Shown here: positions 34,666-43,771 of the stretch, piece after piece
How positions within the stretch are numbered: position 1 is the first letter of the stretch
Layout: every line of letters begins with the position of its first letter
NCBI RefSeq assembly: GCF_020564565.1
Contig: NZ_JAJCTD010000008.1
Coordinates: forward strand, 1 to 64,000
DNA from: Rhodobacter sp. Har01
GTDB lineage: Bacteria; Pseudomonadota; Alphaproteobacteria; Rhodobacterales; Rhodobacteraceae
Direction of reading: 5' to 3'
DNA: 64,000 nucleotides
Translations under genes and position numbers: made by a program
The notes under the pieces: model-generated
The model's database searches: none
Told to the model about the DNA's origin: nothing
The model's input: the letters and a program-made list of their open reading frames with translations, nothing else

Positions 34666-36135
34666 ATGCTCACGAAACGCGAGTTCTACATCAACGGCGC
34701 TTGGGTCGCCCCGGCCAAGGCGCGCGACTGGCCGGTCATCAACCCCTCGACAGAGGAACCCTGCGCGGTGATCAGCTTGGGCGACCAGGCCGACACCGAT
34801 GCCGCCGTTGCCGCCGCAAAGGCTGCCTTTGGGCCTTGGGCCGCCACCCCGCCGGCCGAACGCGCCCGGCTGGTGGCCCGCATCCTGGACCAGTATGACG
34901 CCCGCCTGCAGGAATTCGCCGAAGCCATCAGCATGGAGATGGGTGCGCCCATCGACTTTGCCCTGTCCGACCAGGCACCCTGCCTGCCCTGGCACACCCG
35001 CAACTTCCTAAAGGCGTTCGAGACCCTGGAATGGGTCCGTCCGCTGGACCCCTCGGTTACGCGTGACAAGCCGCAGCCGGCCGTGGCGCTGGAACCGATC
35101 GGCGTGGTCGGGCTGATCACGCCGTGGAACTGGCCGGTCAACCAGATCGCCCTCAAGGCCATTCCGGCGATGCTGGCCGGCTGCACCTGCGTGCTGAAAC
35201 CCTCCGAGGAATCCCCCCTCAACGCGATGCTCTTCGCCGAGTTCTGCCATGATGCCGGCATCCCTGCGGGCGTCTTCAACCTGGTCAACGGCGACGGCCC
35301 CGGCGTCGGCTCGCAGCTTTCCAGCCACCCCGATGTCGAGATGATCTCCTTCACCGGCTCCACCCGCGCCGGCCGGGCGATCTCGATCGCCGCCGCGCAG
35401 ACCCTCAAGCGTGTCACGCTGGAACTGGGCGGCAAGGGTGCCAACCTCTTGTTCGCCGATGCCGACGACAAGGCCGTCGAGCGCAGCGTCCGGCGGATGA
35501 TGGAGAACACCGGCCAGTCCTGCAACGCGCCCTCGCGCCTGCTGGTCGAGCGTGGTGTTTACGAACAAACGGTCACAAAGGCGTCCGAGGTGGCGAATTC
35601 CATCATGGTCGGCCCCGCGCATGAAGCCGGCCCGCACCTTGGCCCGGTGGTGAACAAGCGCCAGTGGGACCAGATTCAGGGCTACATCCAGAAGGGCATC
35701 GACGAAGGCGCCCGCCTTGTCTGCGGCGGCCCCGGCCTGCCCGAAGGCTTCAACCGCGGCTTCTACGTCAAGCCCACCATCTTTGCCGACGTCCGCCCCG
35801 GAATGACCATCGAGCGCGAGGAAATCTTCGGCCCGGTCCTCTCGATCATCCCCTTCGAGACCGAAGCCGAAGCCGTGCACATCGCCAACGACACCCCCTA
35901 TGGCCTGACGAACTATGTCCAGTCTGGCGACCCCGTGCGGTCGAACCGACTGGCCCGGCAGTTGCGCTCGGGCATGGTCGAGATGAACGGTCGCCCTCGC
36001 GGCGCCGGATCGTTCTTCGGCGGGGTCAAGCAGTCGGGCCGGGCGCGCGAAGGCGGCATCTGGGGGCTTGAGGAATTCCTCGAACCCAAGGGCATCTCGG
36101 GCTATGATTTCTCGGTCGGCGACGCGGCCGAATAG
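34666..36135 (+). CDS. NAD(P)-dependent aldehyde dehydrogenase
   Basis: 489 residues, family size. Oxidises an aldehyde to the acid. GVVGLITPWNWPVNQI (cofactor site), the catalytic Glu in LELGGKGANLLF, the catalytic Cys in NTGQSCNAPSR, and EEIFGPVLSIIPF are present. Its substrate is not evident; the sequence resembles the broad gamma/betaine-type ALDH group. SD gaggg 4 nt before the ATG. It is followed 73 bp later by a flavoenzyme in the same direction. Confidence 0.93.
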   Translation: MLTKREFYINGAWVAPAKARDWPVINPSTEEPCAVISLGDQADTDAAVAAAKAAFGPWAATPPAERARLVARILDQYDARLQEFAEAISMEMGAPIDFALSDQAPCLPWHTRNFLKAFETLEWVRPLDPSVTRDKPQPAVALEPIGVVGLITPWNWPVNQIALKAIPAMLAGCTCVLKPSEESPLNAMLFAEFCHDAGIPAGVFNLVNGDGPGVGSQLSSHPDVEMISFTGSTRAGRAISIAAAQTLKRVTLELGGKGANLLFADADDKAVERSVRRMMENTGQSCNAPSRLLVERGVYEQTVTKASEVANSIMVGPAHEAGPHLGPVVNKRQWDQIQGYIQKGIDEGARLVCGGPGLPEGFNRGFYVKPTIFADVRPGMTIEREEIFGPVLSIIPFETEAEAVHIANDTPYGLTNYVQSGDPVRSNRLARQLRSGMVEMNGRPRGAGSFFGGVKQSGRAREGGIWGLEEFLEPKGISGYDFSVGDAAE

Positions 36136-36208
36136 GGCGTTGCGGTCGTTCGGGAAAACTTGACACACCTGTCGATTCCGCCTTTCCTGTGGCGGATCGG
36201 AGACCCGC

Positions 36209-38188
36209 ATGACCGCACACCGCCACCTGACTTCGCCTCTTGCGCTGCGCGGCCATACCCTGCGAAACCGCATCGTCTTCGGCGCGCATACCAACAACAT
36301 GTCCGACCAGGGCATTCCCGGCGCCCGGCAGGGGAAATACCTTCTGGAACGGGCCCTTGGCGGCGCCGCGATGGTGGTCTGCGAGCCGGTCCCGGCGCAT
36401 CGCACCGGGGTTCTGACCCGCGGCAACCTGTTGCACCAGTCTGATGAAATCGTCCCGTATTTCCAACGCATTACCGATGAGGTGAAGGCCGCCGGAAGCG
36501 TCATCATCCAGCAGATCTACCACATCGGCGCGCATGGCGATTCCGACCTGTCCTATGCCCCGCATTGGAGCCCCTCGGGCGGCCCCTCCTACCACGACAG
36601 CGACGGCAGCCACCGCATGACCGTCAATGAAATCCATGAGATACTTGACGCCCACGTGCAGGCCGCCCGCCGTGCCAAGGCCTGCGGCTTTGACGGAGTC
36701 GAGGTCTGGGCCGCCTATCATTCCCTGCTTGACCAGTTCTGGACCCCCTGGTCCAACACCCGCGACGACGCCTGGGGCGGCAGCCTTGAAAACCGCACCC
36801 GCTTTTCCCGCACCCTGATCGAAAGGGTCCGCAAGGCCTGCGGCGAAGACTTCGTCATCGGCCTGGCCATCAGCTGGTCAGAGGTCTTCCCCGAGGTCAC
36901 CCTGTCAGCCGAAAACCTTTGCGAGATCATTGCCTTGCACGATGCCACCGGGCATATGGACTATGTCACCGTGGGCGCCGGCAGCTACCTGGATTTCGAG
37001 CGGATCATCCCGCCCTTCACCCATGCCGAAAAGCTGACCACGCCGCTGACCACGCAATTGAAGGGAATTGTCAAGCACGCCCGGATCACCTCCGAGGCTG
37101 GCATTCGCACCCCGGACAACGCCGAAACGATCCTCTCCGCCGGCGAAGCCGACCTTGTTTCCATCGTCCGTGGCCAGATCGCCGACCCGCATCTGGCGCG
37201 CAAGGTGATGGAAGGCCGGCCGCAGGACATCCGCGGTTGCATCTCGTGCAACCAGATGTGCTGGGGCCGCCGAAGCCGGGACTACTGGATTTCCTGCCTG
37301 ATCAACCCCTCGGCAGGCCGCGAGTTCGAATGGGGCGGCGACCGCTTCACCAAGGCAGCGACACCCCGCAAGGTGCTGGTCGTCGGCGCCGGTCCGGCGG
37401 GGCTCGAGGCCGCAAGAGCCGCCGCAGAACGCGGCCATGCTGTCGAAATCGTCGAGGCGTTGCCGGTGATCGGCGGGCAGTTCCGGCTGGCGGGATTGCA
37501 GCCACGCCGGGCGCAGATCCTGGATTTGATGGACTGGTATGAACGACAGTTCACAAACCTGGGCGTGACGCTCCGCCTCAACACCTTTCTCGACGAGGAC
37601 GAAATCGCCGCCCACCCCGCCGACACCGTGATTCTCGCCACCGGCTCCTTGCCTGACGACGCCGGTTTCCAGCGCTGGTTGCCCGGTGAGCCCCGCCTTC
37701 CGGGTTTGGAGAACGGCCAGGTCCACAGCCCCGAGGCCATTCTGCGCCGCGAGGCCCGGCCAGGGCATGAGGTCATCCTTTATGACGAAGGCAGCAACTG
37801 GCGCGGCGTCGGCACCGCATGGTGGCTGGCCGAACAGGGCCACGCCGTCACCATCGTCACGCCAGAAGCCTTTGTCGGAAAAGAGATTTCCCGTACCGCG
37901 GCCGACGGCGCCGCGCGCCGGGCGCTGGCGGCCAAGGGCGCGCACTTCGTCACCGAAAGCCTGATTTCCCGCTGGCACGGCAACGGCGCCACCGTCCGCA
38001 GCCTGCTGACGGGCGAGGAAACCCTGATCCCGGCCAGCGCGCTGGTGATGGCCACCACCAACCGCAGTTTCGATCCGTTCCCGGAATCCTTTGCGGGCAA
38101 GGCCACCCACCGCATCGGCGACTGCGCCGCCCCCCGGCTGGCCGCCTATGCCTTCCACGAAGGCCGCAAGGTCGCGCTGGGCGTTTAG
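36209..38188 (+). CDS. OYE/TMADH-type flavin and iron-sulfur oxidoreductase
   Basis: 659 residues. The N-terminal ~350 form an old-yellow-enzyme barrel (LRNRIVFGAHTNNMSDQG, GFDGVEVWAAYHSLLDQFWTPWSN, RGQIADPHLARKVMEGR). Next comes a 4Fe-4S cluster motif with CxxCxxxC (CISCNQMC) and a fourth Cys about 12 residues on. The C-terminal part has a dinucleotide fold (VLVVGAGPAGLEAARAAAERGHAV). This is the layout of trimethylamine/dimethylamine dehydrogenase and 2,4-dienoyl-CoA reductase. The ALDH before it suggests amine or betaine demethylation, but this is not proven. Confidence 0.87.
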   Translation: MTAHRHLTSPLALRGHTLRNRIVFGAHTNNMSDQGIPGARQGKYLLERALGGAAMVVCEPVPAHRTGVLTRGNLLHQSDEIVPYFQRITDEVKAAGSVIIQQIYHIGAHGDSDLSYAPHWSPSGGPSYHDSDGSHRMTVNEIHEILDAHVQAARRAKACGFDGVEVWAAYHSLLDQFWTPWSNTRDDAWGGSLENRTRFSRTLIERVRKACGEDFVIGLAISWSEVFPEVTLSAENLCEIIALHDATGHMDYVTVGAGSYLDFERIIPPFTHAEKLTTPLTTQLKGIVKHARITSEAGIRTPDNAETILSAGEADLVSIVRGQIADPHLARKVMEGRPQDIRGCISCNQMCWGRRSRDYWISCLINPSAGREFEWGGDRFTKAATPRKVLVVGAGPAGLEAARAAAERGHAVEIVEALPVIGGQFRLAGLQPRRAQILDLMDWYERQFTNLGVTLRLNTFLDEDEIAAHPADTVILATGSLPDDAGFQRWLPGEPRLPGLENGQVHSPEAILRREARPGHEVILYDEGSNWRGVGTAWWLAEQGHAVTIVTPEAFVGKEISRTAADGAARRALAAKGAHFVTESLISRWHGNGATVRSLLTGEETLIPASALVMATTNRSFDPFPESFAGKATHRIGDCAAPRLAAYAFHEGRKVALGV

Positions 38189-39225
38189 GCCAGCAGCGCT
38201 TCGACCCGCATCGCATCTGGCACCACGTCGCGGCCCTCCAGCACCAGATCGGCCATCACCTCGGCCACCTTTGGCGCTACCCCGAAGCCGATCTTGAACC
38301 CGCCATTGGCCACGAAATGCCCCGGCCGCCCTGGCCAGGCCCCCAGCACCGGCCCGCGGCTTTTCGCCCGCGGCCGCACCCCGGCCCAGCGTTCCTGCAC
38401 CTCGGCCCCCGCCAGCACCGGCAGCATCGCCACCGCCCGCGCCAGCACGTCGTCAAGCTGGCCATCCGGCCCGTCCACCGTCCAGACGTTCTCGGCCGTG
38501 GACCCGACCGCCACCGTCCCGTCAGCATGCGGCACGGCGAACACCCCGGCCGCAAACACCTGCGGCATGTCGCGCGCGTCGAACCGCAGCTTCAGCGCCT
38601 GCCCCTTCACCCCGGCCCCCAGCTTGCGCCCAAAGGCCGCCGACAGCGCCTGCAGCCCCGCCAGGCCGGTGGCATGGACCACCGCGCCCTCCTCTGGCGC
38701 CTCGCCCAGAACGATCTCGGCCCCCGAGGCCCGCAATGCAGCCTCCAGTGCCGCCGCGGACTGGCGGGGTGACAGACGGGCCGTCAGCGTGTCGTGGATC
38801 AGCCAGCCCGAGGGCGAGGCCGGCTCCCACTTTGCGCCGGTGGCCGGCACCACCCGCCACTCGGCCAGGCCCTGCCACAACTCGGCCGCCGCAGGGATGC
38901 GCTCTTGCGCCAGCGCAACCGCTGCCTCGTCCGCCAGGGGCTGCAACCGGCCGGACCGCAGGTAACCGGGATCGACCCCGCCGGCTTGGGCCACCGTCGC
39001 CCACCAGCCTTCGGCCATGATCAGGCTTTCAAACTGGAACTGTTTCAAGGGGCTCCAGGCTTCGGGCGCATGCGGGGCCAGCGCCCCCACCAGCCCGCCG
39101 GAACAGCCGCCGCCGATCCGCGCCGTCTCGATCAGGCGCACCTTCACGCCACGCCGGACGCAGGCCCAGGCGATGGAGAGACCGAAGATGCCGCCGCCGC
39201 GCACCGTCACATCGACGCTTGCCAT
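38185..39225 (-). CDS. FAD-dependent oxidoreductase, stand-alone MnmC oxidase domain candidate
   Basis: 346 residues of the DAO family. N-terminal FAD motif VRGGGIFGLSIAWACVRRGVKV, then GCSGGLVGALAPH, and C-terminal RPRAKSRGPVLGAWPGRPGHFVANGGFKIGFG. It lies head-to-head with the MnmD-type methyltransferase. In E. coli both activities are one protein, MnmC, so this may be the separated oxidase part that cleaves cmnm5U34. Other DAO substrates remain possible. SD AGGAGG precedes the chosen ATG. Confidence 0.75.
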   Translation of the reverse strand: MASVDVTVRGGGIFGLSIAWACVRRGVKVRLIETARIGGGCSGGLVGALAPHAPEAWSPLKQFQFESLIMAEGWWATVAQAGGVDPGYLRSGRLQPLADEAAVALAQERIPAAAELWQGLAEWRVVPATGAKWEPASPSGWLIHDTLTARLSPRQSAAALEAALRASGAEIVLGEAPEEGAVVHATGLAGLQALSAAFGRKLGAGVKGQALKLRFDARDMPQVFAAGVFAVPHADGTVAVGSTAENVWTVDGPDGQLDDVLARAVAMLPVLAGAEVQERWAGVRPRAKSRGPVLGAWPGRPGHFVANGGFKIGFGVAPKVAEVMADLVLEGRDVVPDAMRVEALLA

Positions 39226-39268
39226 CCTGTACCTCCTGCCGCAATGAACGCGGCAGAGGACTATGCCC

Positions 39269-40006
39269 ATGGACCCCGGACCGCAACCCGAACTGGACTG
39301 GAAGGACGGGCGCATTCCCGTCGCCCGGGCCTTCGACGACCCGTATTTCTCGCTGGCCGGGGGGCTTGAGGAGTGCCGTCATGTCTTCCTTGCCGGGAAC
39401 GACCTGCCGCAGCGGCTGTGCGACGGATTCCACATCGCCGAACTGGGCTTCGGCACCGGGCTGAACCTGCTGACGCTGGCGTTGGAATGGGCAAGGACCG
39501 GGCGGCCGGGGTGCCTGCGCTTCACCAGCTTCGAGGCGTTTCCCATGGCCGCGGCCGACATGGCCCGGGCGCTGGCGGCCTTCCCGGCGGCGGCCGCGAT
39601 CGCCGCCCCCTTGCTGGCCGCCCGCGCGCAAGGGGCCACGGAAATCGCCCTGCCCGGGGTGGACCTGCGCCTGATCCTGGGCGATGCGCGCGAAACGCTT
39701 GGCCAATGGGACGGCGTGGCCGACGCCTGGTTCCTGGACGGGTTTTCGCCGGCGAAGAACCCGCAGATGTGGGGCGAGGCGCTGATGGCCGAGGTTGCCC
39801 GCCACACCGCGCCGGGCGGCAGCTTTGCCACCTACACCGCTGCGGGTCACGTCCGGCGGGCGCTGGCAGCCACCGGATTTCAGGTGGAACGCGCGCCGGG
39901 CTTTGCCGGCAAGCGCCACATGACCAAGGGTCGCCTTGTTGGCGCCCCGGGGCAAGCGCCTGTTATTGCAGGACCATCCCTTCAGGCCAGCGCATCGAGT
40001 AGCTGA
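39269..40006 (+). CDS. mnmD: tRNA (mnm5s2U34)-methyltransferase, MnmD/MnmC methylase domain
   Basis: 245 residues. It starts PELDWKDGRIPVARAFDDPYFS, then has the family SAM loop ELGFGTGLNLLTLALEW, DAWFLDGFSPAKNPQMWGEAL and GGSFATYTAAGHVRRAL. These are typical of the DUF752/MnmD domain that methylates nm5s2U34. The ATG at 39269 has GAGGA 8 nt upstream; 39263 is too close to it. It stands alone, not fused to the oxidase. It overlaps the convergent MuiA-like gene by 44 bp. Confidence 0.88.
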   Translation: MDPGPQPELDWKDGRIPVARAFDDPYFSLAGGLEECRHVFLAGNDLPQRLCDGFHIAELGFGTGLNLLTLALEWARTGRPGCLRFTSFEAFPMAAADMARALAAFPAAAAIAAPLLAARAQGATEIALPGVDLRLILGDARETLGQWDGVADAWFLDGFSPAKNPQMWGEALMAEVARHTAPGGSFATYTAAGHVRRALAATGFQVERAPGFAGKRHMTKGRLVGAPGQAPVIAGPSLQASASSS

Positions 40007-41597
40007 GGCTGATCTCCTGCTTGGCGCCCGCCGGCAGGTCGAAGTCCCACGCCAGAATGCCGCGCTGGCCGTCGACGTTCTTTTCGGTGACCGCGGGCTT
40101 GGCGGTGTAGGTGATTTCCAGGTCTTCCTGTTCGGAATAGGGCACCTGGTCGATCACCCGCACCGGCCAGACCTCGGCCCCCAGATTCTCGACCTTGAGC
40201 ACCGCCACCTCGCTGGCCTCGTTCGAGGTCGAGATAAAGCCGGACTGGCCCGACTCCCGCCGAGGCATGTCGCGGCTGACCTGGATCGCCTCCAGCGCGC
40301 CGAAGGCGATGCTGGTCTCGGCGCCCGGGGCCACCACGCCCAGCGAGGTGCCGCCGACCAGCACACCCTCGCGGAACAAGAGCACCTCGCCCGGCAGCAG
40401 CGGTTCGGTCGAGGTGTTGACGAATTCGGCCTGGACAAAGGCGGTGCGGTCCCAGCGGGGCACGGCAATGGCCATGACCTTGGGCTCGGCTTCGATCTTG
40501 TCCAGCGACAGGCGCAGGTCTTCCACGCCCGAGGCGACATCGACGGCGCGGGGGTAGTGGTAGACCACCGTGTCGCCCTCCATCCCGGCCGCGGCCACCA
40601 CGGGCGCGGGCATCGCTTCGGCGACCGGAGCGGCAGCCATGGCGTCCTCGTATCCGCCCGACTTGGCGCTGTCGTAGCCTTCGCTGTCTTGCCCCTCGGG
40701 CACGATCCGGCGCGGTTCGGGCCACAGCGTGCTGGGCGCGGCCTGCTCGGCGGGGCGCGAGGTGGACAGCGTCAGGTCGACGCCGGACCAGTCTTCGCCG
40801 GTGTATTGGGTGACCAGCACGCTGCGGTCGATGGTCAGCCGGGCGCCGCCTTCGCGGGCGAGATACAGGTCGTAGAACGGGCGCCAGCTGGCGCCTTCGA
40901 TGTAGTGGGTGACGGTCAGCCTGGACTCGCCCGCCGCTGCGGCTTCGACGGCCACCGACAGCGCGGTGTAGTCGGCGTCACGGGCGGGCAGGGCGTCAAG
41001 GGCGGCCTGGGCCTGGGCCAGGTCTTCCTGCACCCGTGTCAGCGCCTGCTGGGCGGGCCAAAGATTCTTGCGGGCCAGCGCCGCGGCCTCGCGCGCGGCG
41101 CGGGTCTCGGTCTCGATCATGTCGGCCATCGCCTTCAGGCCTTCGGGCGTGGCGGTGTCAGGCAACGCGCCGGTGAACGAGGCAAGGAAGGTCGCCCGCG
41201 CATTGGCGGCATCGACCCGGGCCTGCACCGCCTCGACCGCCGCAAAGGCATCACGCTCGGCGGCCTCAAGGCGCTCGACCTCGGCCTTGGCGGCCTCTTG
41301 CTCGGGGGTCAGCGGGTCTTCGCGCGGCGGCAGGCGGTCGGCGCGCAACGAGAATGCACCGAACACCAGTCCCTGATCGCCCTGCAGGCGCAGCAGGCCC
41401 GGCTGGGTTGATGCCGGCAGGTCGGTGACCAGCAGATCATGCGGCCCGGCCGAGGGGGCGGTGAAGCTGACCTCGCGGGTGATCCTGGCGCCATCTGGGT
41501 AGACGGTGACGGCGGTGATCGTGCTGGTGGCCAGGATGGTATCGGCCCAGGCCGGCAGGGCGGTGGTGGCAAGCAGGGCGGCGAAAACGGCACGCAT
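39963..41597 (-). CDS. MuiA-like protein (DUF4139/DUF4140)
   Basis: 544 residues with a signal peptide (MRAVFAALLATTALPAWA). The N-terminal DUF4140 part begins STITAVTVYPDGARITRE. A helical coiled-coil region rich in Ala/Glu (about 100-215) follows. The DUF4139 part starts near LTVTHYIEGASWRPFYDLYL. It is related to 'mucoidy inhibitor A' proteins, probably periplasmic, with unproven function. A gap rich in acidic and Ser/Tyr residues lies at about 290-345. Confidence 0.85.
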   Translation of the reverse strand: MRAVFAALLATTALPAWADTILATSTITAVTVYPDGARITREVSFTAPSAGPHDLLVTDLPASTQPGLLRLQGDQGLVFGAFSLRADRLPPREDPLTPEQEAAKAEVERLEAAERDAFAAVEAVQARVDAANARATFLASFTGALPDTATPEGLKAMADMIETETRAAREAAALARKNLWPAQQALTRVQEDLAQAQAALDALPARDADYTALSVAVEAAAAGESRLTVTHYIEGASWRPFYDLYLAREGGARLTIDRSVLVTQYTGEDWSGVDLTLSTSRPAEQAAPSTLWPEPRRIVPEGQDSEGYDSAKSGGYEDAMAAAPVAEAMPAPVVAAAGMEGDTVVYHYPRAVDVASGVEDLRLSLDKIEAEPKVMAIAVPRWDRTAFVQAEFVNTSTEPLLPGEVLLFREGVLVGGTSLGVVAPGAETSIAFGALEAIQVSRDMPRRESGQSGFISTSNEASEVAVLKVENLGAEVWPVRVIDQVPYSEQEDLEITYTAKPAVTEKNVDGQRGILAWDFDLPAGAKQEISLSYSMRWPEGMVLQ

Positions 41598-41715
41598 GGC
41601 AGGGGCCTTTGCTGCAAGAAGGGGCGCTGACCGGAAGGTTAGGCCCAGGGCGGGCGCAGCGGCAAGGGCGGAATACCGGAACCAAGGATGCCGCGGGGGC
41701 CTGCGTCCAAGGGGA

Positions 41716-42540
41716 TTACAGCATCTCGAAGCGGGCCGGATCGGGGCCGCAGCGGGTGCCCTCGTCGAGGGTGGCGATGTCCGCCATCTCTTCGGGCGTC
41801 AGCGCGAAATCGAAGATGTCCAGGTTCTCGGCCAACCCGGCTTCGCGCGTCGAGCGTGGAATGACCGAGGCACCGATCTGGACGTGCCAGCGCAGAATCA
41901 CCTGGGCGGGCGTCTTGCCGCTGCGTTGCGCGGCCTTGGCGATTGCCGGGGCGTCAAAGCTCTTGCCCTGGCCCAGCGGTGTCCAGCTTTGGGTGACGAT
42001 GCCCAACTGGTCATGCAGGGCGCGCAGTTCGGCCTGTTGCAAGCGCGGGTTCACCTCGATCTGGTTCAGGACCGGCACCACGCCGGTCTCGCCGATCAGC
42101 CGTTCCAGATGCGGGGCGTTGAAGTTCGACACCCCGATCGAGCGGCAGCGCCCATCTTCGCGCAGACGGATCAGGGCGCGCCAGGTGTCGATGTAAAGCC
42201 CGCGCGCCGGGCAGGGCCAGTGAATCAGCAGCAGATCAACGTAATCCAGCCCCAGGCGGGCCAATCCGGCCTCGGCGGCACGCAGGGTGGTGTCGTGGCC
42301 CTGGGCGTCGTTCCAGATCTTGGTGGTGACGAAAATCTGGTCGCGCGGCACCTCGGAACAGCGCACGCCCTGGCCCTGGCCTTCCTCGTTGCCATAGACC
42401 GCGGCGCCGTCGATCAGCCGATAGCCAAGCCGCAATCCGGTGGCAACCGTCTGCGCCGTGATCACGGCGGGCACCTGCCACAGGCCCAGGCCGATCTGCG
42501 GGATGCTGTGGCCGTCATTCAGGCGCAGGCGGGCGGTCAT
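41716..42540 (-). CDS. Aldo/keto reductase
   Basis: 274 residues, TIM-barrel AKR family (2,5-diketogluconate reductase-like). The catalytic tetrad is visible: Asp in LIDGAAVYGNE, Tyr in the same motif, Lys in FVTTKIWND and His in LLIHWP. NADPH site IPRSTREAGLAENLDIFDFAL. The start is fixed by the ATG at 42540. It is monocistronic, downstream of the asd terminator. Substrate unknown. Confidence 0.92.
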   Translation of the reverse strand: MTARLRLNDGHSIPQIGLGLWQVPAVITAQTVATGLRLGYRLIDGAAVYGNEEGQGQGVRCSEVPRDQIFVTTKIWNDAQGHDTTLRAAEAGLARLGLDYVDLLLIHWPCPARGLYIDTWRALIRLREDGRCRSIGVSNFNAPHLERLIGETGVVPVLNQIEVNPRLQQAELRALHDQLGIVTQSWTPLGQGKSFDAPAIAKAAQRSGKTPAQVILRWHVQIGASVIPRSTREAGLAENLDIFDFALTPEEMADIATLDEGTRCGPDPARFEML

Positions 42541-42607
42541 CGGGTCTACCTTCGGTTCTTTCGCGCTGCGCAGAAAACCCCCCCGCGCGCGGAGGCGCAA
42601 GGCAAAA

Positions 42608-42635
42608 CTGCCCGCCGCGTTTCCGGGGCGGGCAG
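42608..42635 (-). terminator. Terminator of asd
   Basis: CTGCCCGC / GCGGGCAG stem (8 bp). On the minus strand it is followed by TTTTGCC, and it begins 24 nt after the asd stop codon. Confidence 0.75.
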
Positions 42636-42659
42636 CGCAGAACGGAAGATGTTGAAAGA

Positions 42660-43682
42660 TCAGCCCTTTTTCAGAACCCGCTGGCCCAGAACCTCGGCGA
42701 TCTGAACCGCGTTCAGGGCCGCGCCCTTGCGCAGGTTGTCGGAGACACACCACAGCGACAGGCCGTTCTCGACGGTGCTGTCCTGGCGCACCCGGCTGAC
42801 ATAGGTGGCATAATCGCCCACGCATTCGATGGGGGTGATGTAGCCACCGTTCTCGCGCTTGTCGATCAGCATGATGCCGGGGGCTTCACGCAGGATGTCC
42901 TGCGCCTCTTGCCAGTCGAGCGGTTCCTCGAACTCGATGTTGATCGCTTCCGAATGGCCGACGAAGACCGGCACGCGGACGCAGGTCGCGGTAACCTTGA
43001 TCTTGGGGTCGAGGATCTTCTTCGTCTCGGCCACCATCTTCCATTCTTCCTTGGTCTCGCCGGAATCAAGGAACACGTCGATGTGCGGGATGACGTTGAA
43101 GGCGATCTGCTTGGTGAACTTTCTCGGCGGCACGTCCTGAACCGGGTTGTAGACCGCCTTGGTCTGGTCCCACAGCTCATCCATGCCTTCCTTGCCGGCA
43201 CCGCTGACCGACTGGTAGGTCGCCACCACCACGCGCTTGATGCGCGCCCGGTCATGCAGCGGCTTCAGCGCCACCACCATCTGCGCGGTGGAACAATTGG
43301 GGTTGGCGATGATGTTGCGCTTGGCATAGCCGTGGATCGCATCGGCGTTCACTTCCGGCACGATCAGCGGCACGTCGTGGTCGTAGCGGTAGAGCGACGA
43401 GTTGTCGATCACGATGCAGCCGGCGGCAGCGGCCTTGGGGGCGAATTCCTTGGTCGGGCCGGACCCCACCGCGAACAGCGCAATGTCCCAGCCGGTGAAG
43501 TCGAAGGTGGCCAGGTCCTTGGTCTTCAAGGTCTTGTCGCCAAAGCTGACTTCGGTGCCCAAGGATTTGCGCGACGCCAGAACGGCGATCTCGTCCACCG
43601 GGAACTCGCGCTCGGCGAGGATGTTCAGCATTTCGCGGCCCACGTTGCCCGTGGCACCCGCGACGACGACCTTGTAGCCCAT
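42660..43682 (-). CDS. asd: Aspartate-semialdehyde dehydrogenase
   Basis: 340 residues. Reduces aspartyl phosphate to the semialdehyde in the lysine/threonine/methionine branch. VVVAGATGNVGREMLNIL (NADP site), IDNSSLYRYD, IIANPNCSTAQM with the catalytic Cys, and VVVATYQSVSGAGKEGMDEL are typical. Single gene with its own terminator. Confidence 0.98.
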   Translation of the reverse strand: MGYKVVVAGATGNVGREMLNILAEREFPVDEIAVLASRKSLGTEVSFGDKTLKTKDLATFDFTGWDIALFAVGSGPTKEFAPKAAAAGCIVIDNSSLYRYDHDVPLIVPEVNADAIHGYAKRNIIANPNCSTAQMVVALKPLHDRARIKRVVVATYQSVSGAGKEGMDELWDQTKAVYNPVQDVPPRKFTKQIAFNVIPHIDVFLDSGETKEEWKMVAETKKILDPKIKVTATCVRVPVFVGHSEAINIEFEEPLDWQEAQDILREAPGIMLIDKRENGGYITPIECVGDYATYVSRVRQDSTVENGLSLWCVSDNLRKGAALNAVQIAEVLGQRVLKKG

Positions 43683-43771
43683 CGGGGTTCTCCATTCACC
43701 GTCCCCAAGGCGGGGACGGGCGGCTGTTAGCGCATGAGGGGCCGCGGAGAAAGCGGATTCGGCGGCCCGGC

